A stretch of DNA of 64,000 nucleotides from Hippopus hippopus (GCA_946811185.2 OX328096.1:47568252-47632251), one strand, 5' to 3'; counted from the first letter of the stretch, positions 35,644-48,290 are shown. Translations and numbers: made by a program. The notes: generated by a model not told the origin, from the sequence alone.

Positions 35644-35914
35644 TTTTCTTCTAATCTATGATATTATATTGATCATTTGAAGGACTGAAACCTTCGTGAG
35701 GAAATATTCAGGCGTTGGAAAGTTTCTGACATGGCTTAATGTTGATCAAAGATGATCATCATTATAATGGATGAACCCAGATACTCGCCAAGTCAATAGT
35801 TGTCATCTACTAGCTGATATAGCTTATTTATACGCAACTTGTTGTCGCTCATATCAAACAAGAAATATCTTTAACAAAAGACAGACGGCGTAAGAGGAAC
35901 TAGAAAAGGAATTT

Positions 35915-36165
35915 GAGCAATGTTCTGTGAAAAGGGTGCTTAATGCACCTGCGAAAAGTATCGGCCCAGGTCAGCCTGCGCAGTCCGCGCAGGCTGACCT
36001 GGGTCGAAACTTTTCGCTACTGGTCAGTTTTCTGTATGTCCAAGGACCACTCTTTCTCCAGATTCAGTCATAAGCGTATATTATGGATCCAAAATCATAT
36101 GCTGACTTGCTTGGTGTAATGGATCACGGAGATGCATAAGGCCCCCTTTTGTCAGAGCATAACTC
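35915..36165 (+). repeat. Family C element
   Basis: GAGCAATGTTCTGTG to AGCATAACTC; perfect core with 17-nt arms around AGTCC (AGG/CCT subtype). Confidence 0.92.
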
Positions 36166-36314
36166 AATTATAAACTCTATTTTTTTTGTGATTCAATATG
36201 AAAAAAAAATTGTAAGACTGTACAGATATTGCAAGCTGACCTTGGTCAGTTTTCACCTGTCGTAGGATACCACTCAAATGTACTAGGACAGTTCTAGATC
36301 TATAATATATAATT

Positions 36315-36558
36315 GAGCCATGCTCTGTGAAAAGGTAGCTTAATGCATTTGCAAAAAGTATCGACCCAGATCAGCCTGGGCCGAAACTTTTTGCTATTGC
36401 CCAACTTTCTGCGTGCCAAAGGACAACAGTTTCTGTAGCTCACGATTCAGTCGATTGTTAGACAAAAATGGATTTTGTGGATCCATAATAAAGTAATGAT
36501 TTGCTTGGTACGATGCATCAAAGAGATGCATTAATCCCCTTTTGCCAGAGCATGGCTC
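36315..36558 (+). repeat. Family C with hairpin deletion, AATT duplication
   Basis: CAGATCAGCCTGGGCCG joins the two arms across a CCTG microhomology. Flanked by AATT on both sides. Confidence 0.9.
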
Positions 36559-36719
36559 AATTATATTTGTGAGATAATACCGATGATTATTCAACCGTCG
36601 ACAAATCTCGTGTTAATTCTATGAACTCAAAACCAGTGAAAACGTTATTTTGAGATGGTAAAAGATAGCAAAGTGCTCTGAGTTCAAAGTATTTTCGGTC
36701 AGCTTGACATAGGACAGCA

Positions 36720-36780
36720 TAACACCAAGATCAGTATACAAGTTCTCTGAAGTCTGATCTTAATTTACACTTTGAAAGCA
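36720..36780 (+). repeat. Family A core fragment
   Basis: CCAAGATCAGTATACAAGTT and GAAGTCTGATCTTAATTTAC. Confidence 0.55.
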
Positions 36781-36952
36781 TCCAAACTCACTATTGACAC
36801 CAAATGAGGTACAGAAAACGATATACGGAATGCATAAATATCGTCGATGATTGCGAATGTTAACATTAATTTAGGTATGCAATATTTCCTAGTAACTTCT
36901 GCGGTAAAATAAGCCTTCAGCGTGGGACTCATATTTAATTGCAATATGTGCA

Positions 36953-37020
36953 GACATTGTAGATCAACTTTAGGCTGCACAGAGCATGCAGTCTGATTTT
37001 AGATCTACAATGTCCGCTTC
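36953..37020 (-). repeat. Family A core fragment
   Basis: ATTGTAGATCAACTTTAGGC with right arm GCAGTCTGATTTTAGATC. Confidence 0.6.
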
Positions 37021-37080
37021 TCTGCCAGAAATTCTGACATAAATAGCCACGCCATTGCTATATTTTTATCTTTGGGTTTT

Positions 37081-37336
37081 GAGCCACGCTTTGGCAAAAG
37101 GGGGTTAAATGCATCTCCGTGATGCATTATACCAAGTAAGTAATCACATAATTATGGATCCATTAAATTCATTATCTAAAAACCCATTCATCATTAGGTA
37201 GAATGGTTCTTGGACATGTAGAAAAGTGAACAATAGCAAAAGGCTTCGACCCAGATCATCCTACACGAACTGCACAAGCTGATCTGTTTCGATACTTTTT
37301 GCAGATGCATTAAACCCCCTTTTCACAGAGCCCGGC
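37081..37336 (-). repeat. Family C copy
   Basis: GAGCCACGCTTTGGC to GAGCCCGGCT; core decayed. Confidence 0.87.
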
Positions 37337-37922
37337 TAATTTATTTAGCACTAGAAGCCTTACTACCACTTGAAAGGGTAAAGTATTGGACCAACTCCAA
37401 GACTCAGAAATTTCTTGAGAAACTGAACGAATTACGGTGAACTTTAACATTTAAGCTTCTGACGTGAAGCTGACATTTAATTGCGCCTCTACACAGAAGG
37501 TTTCTACAAAGGGGAGGGGAACAGGAGGGGTGGGGGGGGGGGGGGGGAGTAATACAGTTCAGTACAGTTTTGATACGGGTTATTATCTCTGCAGTCAGTT
37601 TCTTCTTCTTTTTATGATTACTATCATCATTTAATCTCAAACCGCAATAACTGATTCTATGCTACCTTTTTAAAATGGCATTGAAAACATCGTGTGTGAA
37701 GGAGAAATTGCTTGTAACAAGCTGAACCATCAAGCCCTTTTCTTATTTAATGTATGTTACATATCTGCATGGTTTTCTTTTTATGTATGTTTAAACTTGT
37801 TTTCAACAATTTTTGGATAGGCTGTTATGCAACTTGTTATTCCCCATAAATATCATGCAATGTTTTTTTTTTCACAACTGACCTGTGTGCTTATTACAAA
37901 AAGCGCTCTGCAGAAAATACTT
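37337..37922. other. No gene; poly(G) tract and a B fragment
   Basis: Poly(G) at 37531-37548. A B core trace (GAAAACATCGTGTGTGAAGG) at 37683-37725. Confidence 0.5.
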
Positions 37923-38403
37923 TTAACTCTTTAATAGACAACAGACTTCTAGACTTAAATTTGAAAACATTTGAACCGTGCTCTGTGAAAAGGGGGCTTA
38001 ATGCATCTGCGAAAAGTTTCGACCCAGGTCAGCCTGCGCAGTCCGCGCAGGCTGACCTGGGCCGAAACTTTTCGCTATTGGTCGATTTTCTGCATGTCAA
38101 AGGATCAGTCTACCTCATGATTGAGTCGGTTGTTTAAAAAAAAAGTGGCTCTTATGGATCCATAATTATGTGATGACTTGGGCTGGTATCATGTATCACG
38201 GTGATGCATTAAGCCCCCTTTTGCCAGAGCATGGCTCATTTACAGACGACAAATTAAAGCGGGCTGAAACGATTGCGCTGTTCTTTGATATGGTAGAAAA
38301 TGTAAAAAAAAAAGAAAATGCTGGTCACCAGCAATTACTCCTTTTCCCACAATAATTTCAAAACTTTATAACAGGATCGTTAAAACTCGGAATTTTGTGT
38401 TAA
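37923..38403 (+). repeat. Family B copy carrying a nested C element
   Basis: TTAACTCTTTAATAGACAAC to the ATTT at 37969-37972, then ATTTACAGACGACAAATTAA to TTTTGTGTTAA. Confidence 0.9.
37973..38237 (+). repeat. Family C element, nested in B, ATTT duplication
   Basis: GAACCGTGCTCTGTG to AGCATGGCTC; perfect core. The B copy has ATTT once in intact relatives and twice here. Confidence 0.95.
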
Positions 38404-39511
38404 AATTTTAATTGTAATTTAACAGTAATTCTAAGACATGTCATGAAAATATCATCGATGGTTTCAATATCATCATAATTATAAGCTTGTTTAATTTGCT
38501 GTGACAAAAAGTTGTGAAAAGAAAACTTAGTTAAGGGAATAGGAAACATTCGGCTTTTTTTTTTTTTCAATAAAATAGAAAAGACTGGAAACAGGGACAA
38601 TGTCTTGTTTCATACTATTGGTTCTTTTACCCTAGCTCTTTCAAAACCTATCAAATTAAGTGACATGAAAATCAAATATATAACAGACATCATTTCTCCT
38701 TTTCTCAAAGTGTCGTGCGTGCGTGCATGCATCTGTTCGGGCGTCCGTGCATTAGTGCATGGGTTAATTTTTGTTTCAAAATCATCACTGACGAAACTAC
38801 ATGTACCAAACTTCACAGAAATGATTCCTACATAGTCCTCTGCAGAATTGCTGTAAAGAAGTTCATTCTCATTTGCATGGTAATTGATCAAGATGACAAA
38901 TTTCCAGCTGCATACTAATTCTCAGAATGATAACTGTACACACTATTTTCAGTCATGCCGCTAACACATCTGGTCCAAAATACGCTCTTTTTTTTCCAAA
39001 TGTGGAAATATTGTAAATTTCGGATCCTTTCCCGTATTTTTTTTCAGAGTTGTCTACCACAGGAAGGCAACAAAACCGAATTTGTAAGGCAATGGGCGAA
39101 GGCGCCACAATGCTGCCTGCATACTAATTCTCAGAATTGTCCTGAAAAAAGAAAACCATTATACCATTACCACATAGTCTGTATTCAGGCATATTAGGCC
39201 TACTTACTAGTTCAAGCAAACCGAAATTAAATGTAAGGGAAAGAAATTTCCCATTTTTTCTATCGACTGCGAAATTTTTAGTGACAGCAATTGCTTGTGA
39301 CTGCTTATTTTCCCGAAAATGTTGTCAACATTTATTTTTGCAGTGTCGCACAAGTTATGTTGGTAATGGTAATGGGTTAAATGCCATCACGACGAGAAGA
39401 AGTGGGTGTTGCAAAGCCGAGTTTGGTTTTCCATCGTAATATATTACAAAACTATTGATTTCGGAGACAATCTATTATTCAATGGCGCAATCATGAAGGT
39501 CAGTATGTACT
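38404..39511. other. No feature recognised
   Basis: No supported gene. A repeated phrase GCATACTAATTCTCAGAAT occurs at about 38909 and 39118. Confidence 0.4.
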
Positions 39512-39722
39512 TTAACCCCTAGGCTGCTAAAAGCGACTCAAAGAACTTTTGCAGACAGTGTAGATTAAGATCAGACTATACAGAACGTGCAGTCTGATCT
39601 TGGATCTACACTGCCCGTTTAGAAGATATTTTCCTCCAAAATACCTTTGAAAAAGCAAACTTTGAATTTTTATCATCGCCTTGAAAGTTTTATGTCATTT
39701 ATTTAGCAGTGAAAGGGCGAAC
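39512..39722 (-). repeat. Family A element
   Basis: TTAACCCCTAGGCTGCTAAA to TTTAGCAGTGAAAGGGC. Confidence 0.9.
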
Positions 39723-39789
39723 TCTGTACCAGGCGACAAAATTTTAGACTTTTTCTCCAACTTGAAGGCATTTGCAGACGATAAAATAA

Positions 39790-39890
39790 TCCCTAAAGCG
39801 CCTTTGCAGCCAGTGTAGATCAAGATCAGACTGCACAAAACGTGCAGTCTGATCTCTGATCTGCACTGGCTGCTTTGCTGGACGATTTAG
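39790..39890 (-). repeat. Family A fragment
   Basis: CCAGTGTAGATCAAGATCAG; hairpin complete (GCAGTCTGATCTCTGATC). Confidence 0.7.
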
Positions 39891-39924
39891 GCAAAAGCAA
39901 CCCTGGAATTGTTAATATTCTGGG

Positions 39925-40104
39925 TCCGTATTCACCAACCATTCTCAAGAACAGTCTTAGTCTTATTCCCCAAGATTTTCTAAATTTGAAAGTAACACAA
40001 CTCCAAATGGTTTATCCAATCAGAAGTTGTGTTACTTTCAAATTTAGAAAATTCTGAAGAATAAGACTAAGAACGTTCTTAAGAATGGTTGATGAATACG
40101 GGCC
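39925..40104. repeat. Family E foldback element, best copy
   Basis: TCCGTATTCACCAACCATTC to GAATGGTTGATGAATACGG; inner arms AATTTGAAAGTAACACAACT and GTTGTGTTACTTTCAAATT pair; centre AATGGTTTATCC. Confidence 0.85.
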
Positions 40105-40504
40105 CTGGTTTCATTTCTGGACAAAAAAAATGACTGTTGGGTTTAGTCGGCGCTATAAAGCTAAAATGCCACTCAGAACATGAAATTTGTCCTTTAAAAG
40201 GTAGAGAATATTGTGGGAAAAGGAATGCTGGTTACAAGTATTTTATACTTTTCCCTGAATGTCTTAAAAAGCCGTTTTCCTCAGACTGGTTGAAAACCGT
40301 GATAGTTTGGAACTGGGTTAAGCTTGCACTTGAACTGGGGACAATGCACTTTAGCAAAGTAAAGCATCATTCTTTGTCGGATTTCAAATCAAACTTGATT
40401 GATACTGGTTTTCAGACGAACGCTGGAACCAAAACGATTTTCTTTGGTTTGATAAATTGATGTGTTTGTCAGCCCATTGATTCAGTGGTTACCGAGAGAT
40501 TAAA

Positions 40505-40709
40505 TTAAATCTTTTAGCGCCAAATATAATAGACTCGACCTCTCTCGATGGCTGAAAATACAACCAAGTGAAACTCAGAAAAATTCTTATTCAAATAATC
40601 AGCGGGCATTATAGATGCATGATCAGACTGCACACGTTCTGTGAATTCTGATCTAGATCTATGACGTCCCTAGAAGCCCCGTTTTTGCCAATGACGCTAA
40701 AAGGGTTAA
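40505..40709 (+). repeat. Family A2 element, complete
   Basis: TTAAATCTTTTAGCGCC to GACGCTAAAAGGGTTAA; core CAGACTGCACACGTTCTGTG. Confidence 0.85.
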
Positions 40710-41845
40710 TAATTCAATCCGGTTAATGAAAACGTTTTAATTCGGGTTGATTTATAGCGTTTTGCACCGTTTCCTGCGGGGCACCTACAACTCAAATTAT
40801 AATTTCTTTTCCGCGTACGTCATCCGTCCGTTCGTCAAAACTTTCAAAGAAACTCTTTGATCCATCAGGCTCAAGTCTCATGGCAACATCTTTAGATATG
40901 AGGAAAAAAATGTTCAAACCATTTAGGATTGTGACTAATATAACTAAAAGAGCTTAAAAACTAAAAGAAAAAAGAAGCTTCCGCTGTCAGACGGAATTGA
41001 AACATAGCACAGACAATTAGTAAAAACAATCACAGTCGGTCGACATTTAACTGATTTCTGTATAGGTCAAATTTTGGGCTTCTCCTGTCTCTTGTTTGCA
41101 AGCATAGGGCCCAGAACTTTAACATTATGAAGGTATCAAACATTCAATTTTTGTTTCAGGGATTTAAAACGACCCATGTCTGACATTTTCTTGTTCCATA
41201 AGGCCGAGAGCATCAATATTCTATATGTATTATCATTTTGGGGACTCTCACCAACATTGTTTAACCTGCTTTCTGATTGTCCTCTTCTTGGAACACATGT
41301 TTCAAATAAACCTACGCAAAAAAAAAACAGAGATATTCTTATCTAAAACCATAACGCCTGTAGATTTGATATTTTGTATGTAAGATCATCTAGTAGTCCT
41401 GTTATTCAAAATTATTCAAATCATTCCCCTTGGGTGAGCATTTGCTCATCGAATCACAATCTTTTTCCCAGTCACACACTGAATAAATTATCAGTATCTT
41501 TTGACGGACCTTGTTCAACCTTGTTCAAACTACCGGTATTTTCCTGGAGTCAAGATATCCCGGTCCTGTAGGAAACATGAGTGCATAAAGTGCTTGTGAT
41601 TCTTTTTTTCAATCTTCTTGACGAAAACCAAAGGACATTCATTGTTCATAATTTCGATGTAGCATCATATTTTTGCTTTTATCTATGTTACTTAATTTTT
41701 GTCCATGAGGTCAAAGACAGCCTGACACCGGGGTTTTCCACTTTACTTGAGAAGATTAAAAACTTTCGAGAATGAAAGTAGAAGGTATTGAGCGTTGATC
41801 TTTTTAATGTAACAGCATGTCTTTCACTACCGATGACGGCTTAAA
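40710..41845. other. No feature recognised
   Basis: No supported gene or family. Confidence 0.4.
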
Positions 41846-41995
41846 AAGTTTTTGTGGATGGTGAAGATGAAGATCAGACTGCACAGAACCTGATGCTAGA
41901 TTATGGCCTAATTCATCTGAAAGAACAATGGAAATCTATTTTTAGAATTAAATAAAAAAAGGTCGAATTTCTTGAGTTGGTAGATAAAGGGTTAT
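41846..41995 (-). repeat. Family A2, decayed
   Basis: AAGATCAGACTGCACAGAAC; ends GGTAGATAAAGGGTTA. Confidence 0.6.
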
Positions 41996-42427
41996 CTAGT
42001 GTTCCTTAACAAGAGATTCAAAAGTGGTCTGCGGAAAGCTGTCTAGTATTGTGATTATGCAACCTTCGTATCGTATGACGTCAGACGAGATTACCAGTAC
42101 TTATCAATATCAGTCTCCTAATACCCTATCTTTTTGTTTGTGTTTTTATCCCGTATCCGGCGATTCATGGCGGATTATTTTTCATCTCCTATATAATGAT
42201 TTTTTACGTGTTTGAAACATGCTAAAGAAAACCATGTCAACGAAAACAATATTCACAGGCACGTTTTTTGCTCTTTGTTCGTACAAAACAGGTTAACATC
42301 AGTGATTAATATTGTCAGCAGGAACTGCATTAATCCTAATGCACGAAAAGCGTATTTAATATCTATCAAAGGCTACTACCAGTGGTAATCAGGAATGACG
42401 TCAAATGCTATGACAATAGCTGCCTTA

Positions 42428-42653
42428 AGGATTACGACCCCTAACTCATCGGTAAATATCGTGTAACATTGACGTTTTCGTACAGGCTATTCGGCCAATC
42501 TCGGCAGCTTCAGTCTTTTAAAATGAGACTTAGGGGCCATAGACTCACTAACTCATGTAAATATTGTGTAATATTAAAAATATGACGTTTTCGTAAAGGC
42601 TATTCGGCCAATCTCGGTAGCTTCCGTCTTTTAATATGAGAGTTAGGGGCCGT
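42428..42653 (+). repeat. Imperfect tandem duplication, two units of about 113 bp
   Basis: Both units contain TATTCGGCCAATCTCGG and end in TTAGGGGCC(A/G)T. Confidence 0.85.
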
Positions 42654-42702
42654 AGACCTGAAATTGAGTGAGAAAAGTTGTGGGAAAAGATGCATTTGTT
42701 TA

Positions 42703-43164
42703 TTCAACTCTTTACCAGATGACAAAATTTTAAATTTTTCTAAATTTAACCCTTATCCTGCGAAATAACTAAAATTAAATTTTCATTTCGATATTAATAA
42801 CCAAAATATTGCTGTTACAAAGTTATATTTTGGGGAATACTATCTCCTTATCGGACAGTGTAGATCAAAGATCAGACTGCACGTTCTGTGCAGTCTGATC
42901 TTGATCTACACTGTCCGCAAAAGGTCAGCGAGTCGCGCTTAGCAGCCAAAGGGTTAAAAACTTTTACTGGAGACAAATTTTATATGTCTTAAATGAAACG
43001 GTTTGTCCTTGAAATGGTAGAAAACACTGTGGGAAAAGGAGAAAATGCTGTTGACGAAAAGGAGAAAATGCTGGTCACAAGCATTTTCTCCTTTTCCCAC
43101 AATGTTTTCAAAAGCCCTCTTCCAAGGGTCTATTAAAGTCGAGGCTTTTTGGTAAACGGTTCAA
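42703..43164 (+). repeat. Family B copy carrying a nested A element
   Basis: AACTCTTTACCAGATGACAA up to 42745 and AAAACTTTTACTGGAGAC from 42954. The left core arm is partly repeated (GGAGAAAATGCTG twice). Confidence 0.9.
42746..42957 (+). repeat. Family A element, complete, nested in B
   Basis: TTAACCCTTATCCTGCGAAA to GCAGCCAAAGGGTTAA. TTAA on both sides. Hairpin of 29-30-nt arms with a GTTCT loop. Confidence 0.95.
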
Positions 43165-43575
43165 GCAGTATTTGCCAATTTACCTTGTGTTTTTACCAGG
43201 TGTCAACAGCGAGGACGTAAGAATAATTGCTTTCGTAACGACGTTGACTATTTCGTGACAAAAAGTTGTTTGGTCAAATAGCTTTTCACTTTATAATACA
43301 AACGTTGCATGCTCAAAAGTATTACGTTAATGAAGGTTATATAAAGACAAAAACAGGGGTCAAAGTATCAACAGATGAACTTGACAAGCCTTCATACACG
43401 TAAGCTTTTGTCTATTTTTGATCGCATCATGTCAAAATAACGTGACGTTCTGATACTGATGACGTCATGACAGACATTTCGAATTGCTACAAAATAGAAT
43501 TTGCATTTACAGGCCACTCCACACTCTTTCTAATTCTAACCGGTACAGCTCTAAGCACAACCAAAGTTGCTTTCT
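43165..43575. other. No feature recognised
   Basis: No supported gene. Confidence 0.4.
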
Positions 43576-43577
43576 GT

Positions 43578-43975
43578 GGAGAGCGTAAGTACAGATCCGA
43601 CTGCACAAAAAGTAGATTATACTGCCCGTTTATTGCAATATCTCCCGCTAGATGGTATTCTACAAATACACATCTATCTAATTTCGGCATTCTGGGTACA
43701 GAACCGGACTACTTTTCAAAACGACAACCGTTACTTTGAATTTCAAAATAAAATAACCGTTTACTCAATAAAACGCTACCTGGTGCGATTCATTCAGCTA
43801 TGATCAGCTAGCATGTAACCTATGCACCGGCCATTTATTTAAAAAGCCCCCTACAGGCTTGGGTAATAGCTTCGGTGTAAGCCCTACATACAGGCCTAGA
43901 TCTTGCTCTACACTGCCTGCAAACGCATATTTAGCCGCGGTTAACAGCCTATGGGTCATTATTTAGGAGACTACT
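43578..43975 (+). repeat. Decayed family A traces
   Basis: GTACAGATCCGACTGCACAA near 43586 and GATCTTGCTCTACACTGCC near 43899, the second followed by TTAACAGCCTATGGG. Confidence 0.45.
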
Positions 43976-44784
43976 ATTTCAACATCTCAAAATTACTCCT
44001 TTTGGTAGTGATTCCGATGGTACATGTATATAAAAATACATAAATAATAATAATAAAAAATGTTCAAATCTTAGACTACCAGTATTTCCTAGTTGATGTA
44101 TTTATTCACAATTCATAGTATCATTTGACGACAAATGGACACTGGGAAACTAAAGGTACCAAACCCTTTGCTCAAACTTCAGCATAATGATTACCGGTAT
44201 CTGACGACAACTCTCCCTATACATATTTAGATCACTGTGTTAAGTCTGTCTATTATTTTTTTCAAAAGAAAATTTTCCTCTGGATGTTTCGTATCAAAGA
44301 AATGATTTTCAGATTGTATGGAATATTTAGCGAATATAATTTTCGCGAGAATGACCCACGCGCGAAAATAGCGAAAATTTCCTTCGGGCGAAAAAAAAAA
44401 ACGATATACGGTATATTACTGTACATCTAAAACGAATTCTTGTCGTTGAATCTTGAATCATAGCTGAATTAAAAAGAATTTGGCAATAGCCGGCCGTAAT
44501 TTTTGTGAAAACAAATGCCCAGTAACAAGTTCGTAAAACATCGTAAAAAAATGCAGTTTCCCGCGGAGGTGTAGAAATCGTATTTCGTAGTAATGACTAA
44601 GACTTGTGATTAGTAAACAAGAACCTTCATGTGTCGAGATAATTAATTAAAGCAATGAATGACATTTAAACACGTTATCATATCATAACCTACGGTATGA
44701 AGAATGCAAGCCGACTTATGTCTTACGGGCAATCTTCTTTTCTGATAGGATACTTCGAAGCTCCTTGTCACGTTATCTTTGATG
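43976..44784. other. No gene; CpG-bearing AT-rich stretch
   Basis: At 44330-44415 repeated GCGAAAAT words (TTTTCGCGAGAATGACCC) suggest another dispersed repeat. Confidence 0.4.
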
Positions 44785-45012
44785 CTACTCTTTAACACAC
44801 AATTCGGAATTTTAACGACCCCAAGAAATAAAGCTTTTGAAAACATTGTGGGAAAAGGAGAAAATGCTGGTAACCAGCATTTTCTCCTTTCCCCACAAAA
44901 TTTTCTATCCCTTCAAAGATAACTTGTCCTTTTTGAACCAAATTTAATTTGTCATCTGCAGATGCTTTCAGTTTGGACAAATCTAAGACTTTGTTGTTTG
45001 GTACAGAGTTAA
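44785..45012 (-). repeat. Family B element
   Basis: TTTAACACACAATTCGG to TTTGGTACAGAGTTAA; near-perfect core. Confidence 0.9.
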
Positions 45013-45069
45013 ACCTGGAGTCATGCACTTCATACTTCTTTGATCTGTTATAGGTCAATATTTGTTACA

Positions 45070-45274
45070 GTAACCCTTTTACTGTCAAAAAAAAGTAAAA
45101 TATCCATTTTTCTATCAGTAAAGCATCCATGGCATGATTTTTCGTCAGGATATCTGATTAATGATCTGACAGTGTAGGTCCAAGATCAGATTGCACGTTC
45201 TGTGATGTCTGCTACTATAGTTCTAATCTGTCCGCCGATGAATGTAATATGGTGTCAAACAACTCAAGGGTTAA
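45070..45274 (+). repeat. Family A element, diverged
   Basis: GTAACCCTTTTACTGTC, core CCAAGATCAGATTGCACG, end CAACTCAAGGGTTAA; right arm decayed. Confidence 0.68.
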
Positions 45275-45509
45275 ACCCATAGTCATGCAGTTCGTACAAC
45301 TTTGATCTGAAAATAAGTCAAGGTCGGTTTCAACAAGCTTTAGACAATAAACAACGAGATCGTAAAGCGAAAGAATGAAATTCGAAAAGTGCGGTATGGG
45401 TACGGTCCTTAGAAAACAACAGGGGAAAGATGTCTTCGACGGTACCGGGAAAACTATTGAATGTAGACTCTGAAACGCTGTAATTTCTATGGTGGTAATA
45501 TTTTTGTTT

Positions 45510-45793
45510 GTATAGTGTTTAAAAGTTTTCAGTTTCATCGCGGCAGCCAGTACACCTATTCATGCTTTCCTTGAGTTTCTTTTACCAGTAACTCGCACAA
45601 TATTCTTCCGCCAAGCCACTTGCAGCTTTCCCACATCACCATCGTCGAAACAATGATCTTCGGTAAGAGAGGAATAGATCCTGTCTCAAAGAGAATCATC
45701 AATCTTCGTAAATAAACTGGTCCAGCTGGGGATTCGAACCAGTAACCCCCCCCTGGTTTCAAATCCCGTACACTACCGACTGCTATAGTGGTA
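45510..45793 (-). mobile_element. tRNA-derived SINE
   Basis: Minus strand: A-box-like TAGCAGTCGGTAGTG, B box GGTTCGAATCC, body TGGGAAAGCTGCAAGTGGC, tail GAAAACTTTTAAACAC. Confidence 0.87.
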
Positions 45794-45932
45794 AAAGTGA
45801 GCGGAAATAGCACTTTATTCCAATATCACTTTGAAAACACGGCAAGAGTGCTTTTGATCATTAAATTGTGTTCTACTCACTTAATTATAATAACAGAGAT
45901 ACAGGATTACAGAGGTTGAAGGAATTTTGATA

Positions 45933-46161
45933 TTAACCCTTTACCAAACAGTCCGCTGGTTTTTACGACCCTGGAAGAGATGACTTTTGGAAACATTGTG
46001 GGAGAAGGAGAAAATGCTGGTAACCAGCATTTTCTCCTTTTCCCACAATGTTTTCTGCCCTATCAGAGGGCTATAGCTCATTTGTACAATTGTTGAATTT
46101 GTACTCTGCACATTTTTTTAATTTGAAAGAGTCTTAAACTAGTCGTTTGGGAAAGGGTTAA
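45933..46161 (-). repeat. Family B element, complete
   Basis: 229 bp from TTAACCCTTTACCAAACAGT to GGGAAAGGGTTAA, TTAA both ends. Confidence 0.94.
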
Positions 46162-46266
46162 GGAATAATCCTTGCTGGAAATGTGATATTTGATTAACAG
46201 AATCTTATAAATGATGGCACTATCATCTCTACGTACACATGTTAACGCACAAAAATGTTCATGCTT

Positions 46267-46503
46267 TGTAGCCGTTTGCCAAACAATCCTGAATTTTAAC
46301 AACCCTGGGGTAAGAAAATTTTGAAGATACATGTATTGTGGGAAAAGGAGAAAATGCTGGAGAGCAGCTATGTTCCCTTTTTGCTACTGTGTTTCCTATC
46401 TTTTCAAAGGCAAATATTAACATTTGAGATACATTTAATTTAAGGTCTAAAAATGTTTTCAGTTTGGACATGTCTAAAATATTGTTGCGTGGTTAAAGGT
46501 TAT
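46267..46503 (-). repeat. Family B copy
   Basis: GCCAAACAATCCTGAATTTT; right core arm badly decayed. Confidence 0.8.
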
Positions 46504-46797
46504 TAGGAACGGTCTTTGCGAGGCAGAACGGCTGCTTTCATGACAGGATGAAATTGTATCCTCGTGAAACAATTTTATCAATTCCTATCCGTGAATTACT
46601 GGGATTTCACAGTGGATAACACCACTACCGGTAGTGATGATAATCATGGTATTATAACTAGTGATGATATAGTATTAGACTGTTTGTCGGAACCACTTTT
46701 TTCCTAGATTGCTTATATTGTACCATTCTTAATAGTTATCAGAATAAAAAAAGCGTGAATTAGGAATATAATGACTAGGATAATCAACTCGTTGTGC

Positions 46798-46913
46798 GTG
46801 ATATTAAAAAATTGTCACTCGAATGGGTTTTGATGCGGTTAAAAAAGTCGTTCTTCGGACTCGTTTTTTCAACCGCATTACACCCCATTGTAGTGACAGA
46901 TTTTTGATATCAC
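46798..46913. repeat. Orphan imperfect hairpin element
   Basis: GTGATATTAAAAAATTGTCA pairs with TGACAGATTTTTGATATCAC; arms of about 54 nt meet at TTCTTCGG. No other copy seen here. Confidence 0.8.
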
Positions 46914-48170
46914 ACCCTCAGCTTACACGCGCTATAGTTGAATGGCGATACTGCGTCATGTGGTAAAAGTTTAATAAAATGCTTTTCAATAGGAAGATAT
47001 GAAATAAAACTTAATTGGATCTTATAAATGATAAACTACATTTTCAGATATTCATACACAATAATTACGACATTCATAGTATCTGTTCTGTGTTGTTGTT
47101 TTAAATAGTTTGTGTATATACAATTGACAAGATCGATTTTAAGTATACTTAGGGCTATTGACAACGAGCAGATCTTGTTTTTTGGCTGCACGTACCGTTC
47201 CTGAACTTTAATTTCGACTACGTTTTTAGGCGTGATCTGTGCACTGATGGCTTAAAATATTAATTCTGGTTCTTTGTTTATCCTTATTTACAAAAAATGA
47301 GGTCTCACACCCATCTCTTGACTGGTTGAAAACCAATTGCAGAATATTGTAGTCAAATTATTTCCAATCAAATATTATTTGGCAATTTATAGATATCCAA
47401 TTTTGCCCATATTTTTTTTACACGGCAATGGGTGCAATTACTACCGGTATGCTCCTACGCTTTTTCATCTCCAAACCAGTTCATCACATAATTACTGTTT
47501 CATAGCTGTAGAAATAGTAATCCCTTGCCTGATTTTTTGCATAGTGTTAGAACAAGTAAGCCGCAACAAAGCGCAAATTTGACATACAAGACAAAAACGA
47601 CGAAAGCACCTATATCAGGGGCGGTAAGGGGGGGGGGGGCAGTAAAGTCTAAACAGAGTCAGGCAATTTACAAAAGGTCAAATTAGGCGCAGAGAGCTCT
47701 TCTTCGACGTTATTACAACAGATATACATGTAAATATCGAATTATCGAAAAAGATGATTGATTGTACACAGCGAATTCCATCTTCTGTTTGGATGATTTC
47801 AAGAGGGACCATTTGGATATGTTACATGAAATCTAAATAGACTGGAAATATCTGAAATAAAGTTTCACGAGTTTTTACTAAGCTCATTGGTTGAAAATTC
47901 AGCTGTCACAAATTCAGTTACCCAGGCTATCACAAGGGAATTACAAAAGATTCAGATAACTAATAAATAATGGTGATATGGACATTTATGGCGTAAGTTG
48001 ACATTACAAATACGAAATCGACCCTGTATTTATACAGCAGACAAAGCATTACATTAACCTCATTATCTGATAGGCAAATGAGATTGACCGAGAAAATACA
48101 TAGCAATGTCCAATACAAAGAAGAATCAGCAATCAAAGGACTGACAGCCCTGGAGGGTATTGGCTGTATT
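46914..48170. other. No feature recognised; poly(G) near 47628
   Basis: No supported gene. Confidence 0.4.
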
Positions 48171-48290
48171 CGCCAACCATTCTTGACCCAATTCTTCTGC
48201 TATGTTAGAAAGAATTAGTCATTCTGTTGGCTGTGACAAGGCAAATTAGGGGTTACCTTATTACAAATGGCGGACAAGTACCCTGGTGTG
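48171..48290. repeat. Family E, one end
   Basis: GGCTGTATTCGCCAACCATT only. Confidence 0.5.

Larger units (their letters stand above)
39722..40321 (+). repeat. Probable family B copy broken by A and E
   Basis: Left part TACCAGGCGACAAAATTTTA to GGCATTTGCAGACGATAAAA; right part TGAAATTTGTCCTTTAAAAG to GATAGTTTGGAACTGGG. Joining them is an inference. Confidence 0.55.

Noticed and set aside
45722..45793. tRNA gene candidate (GGTTCGAATCC)
   Set aside because: No complete cloverleaf; continuous with a SINE body. The same applies at 59030 and 3150.
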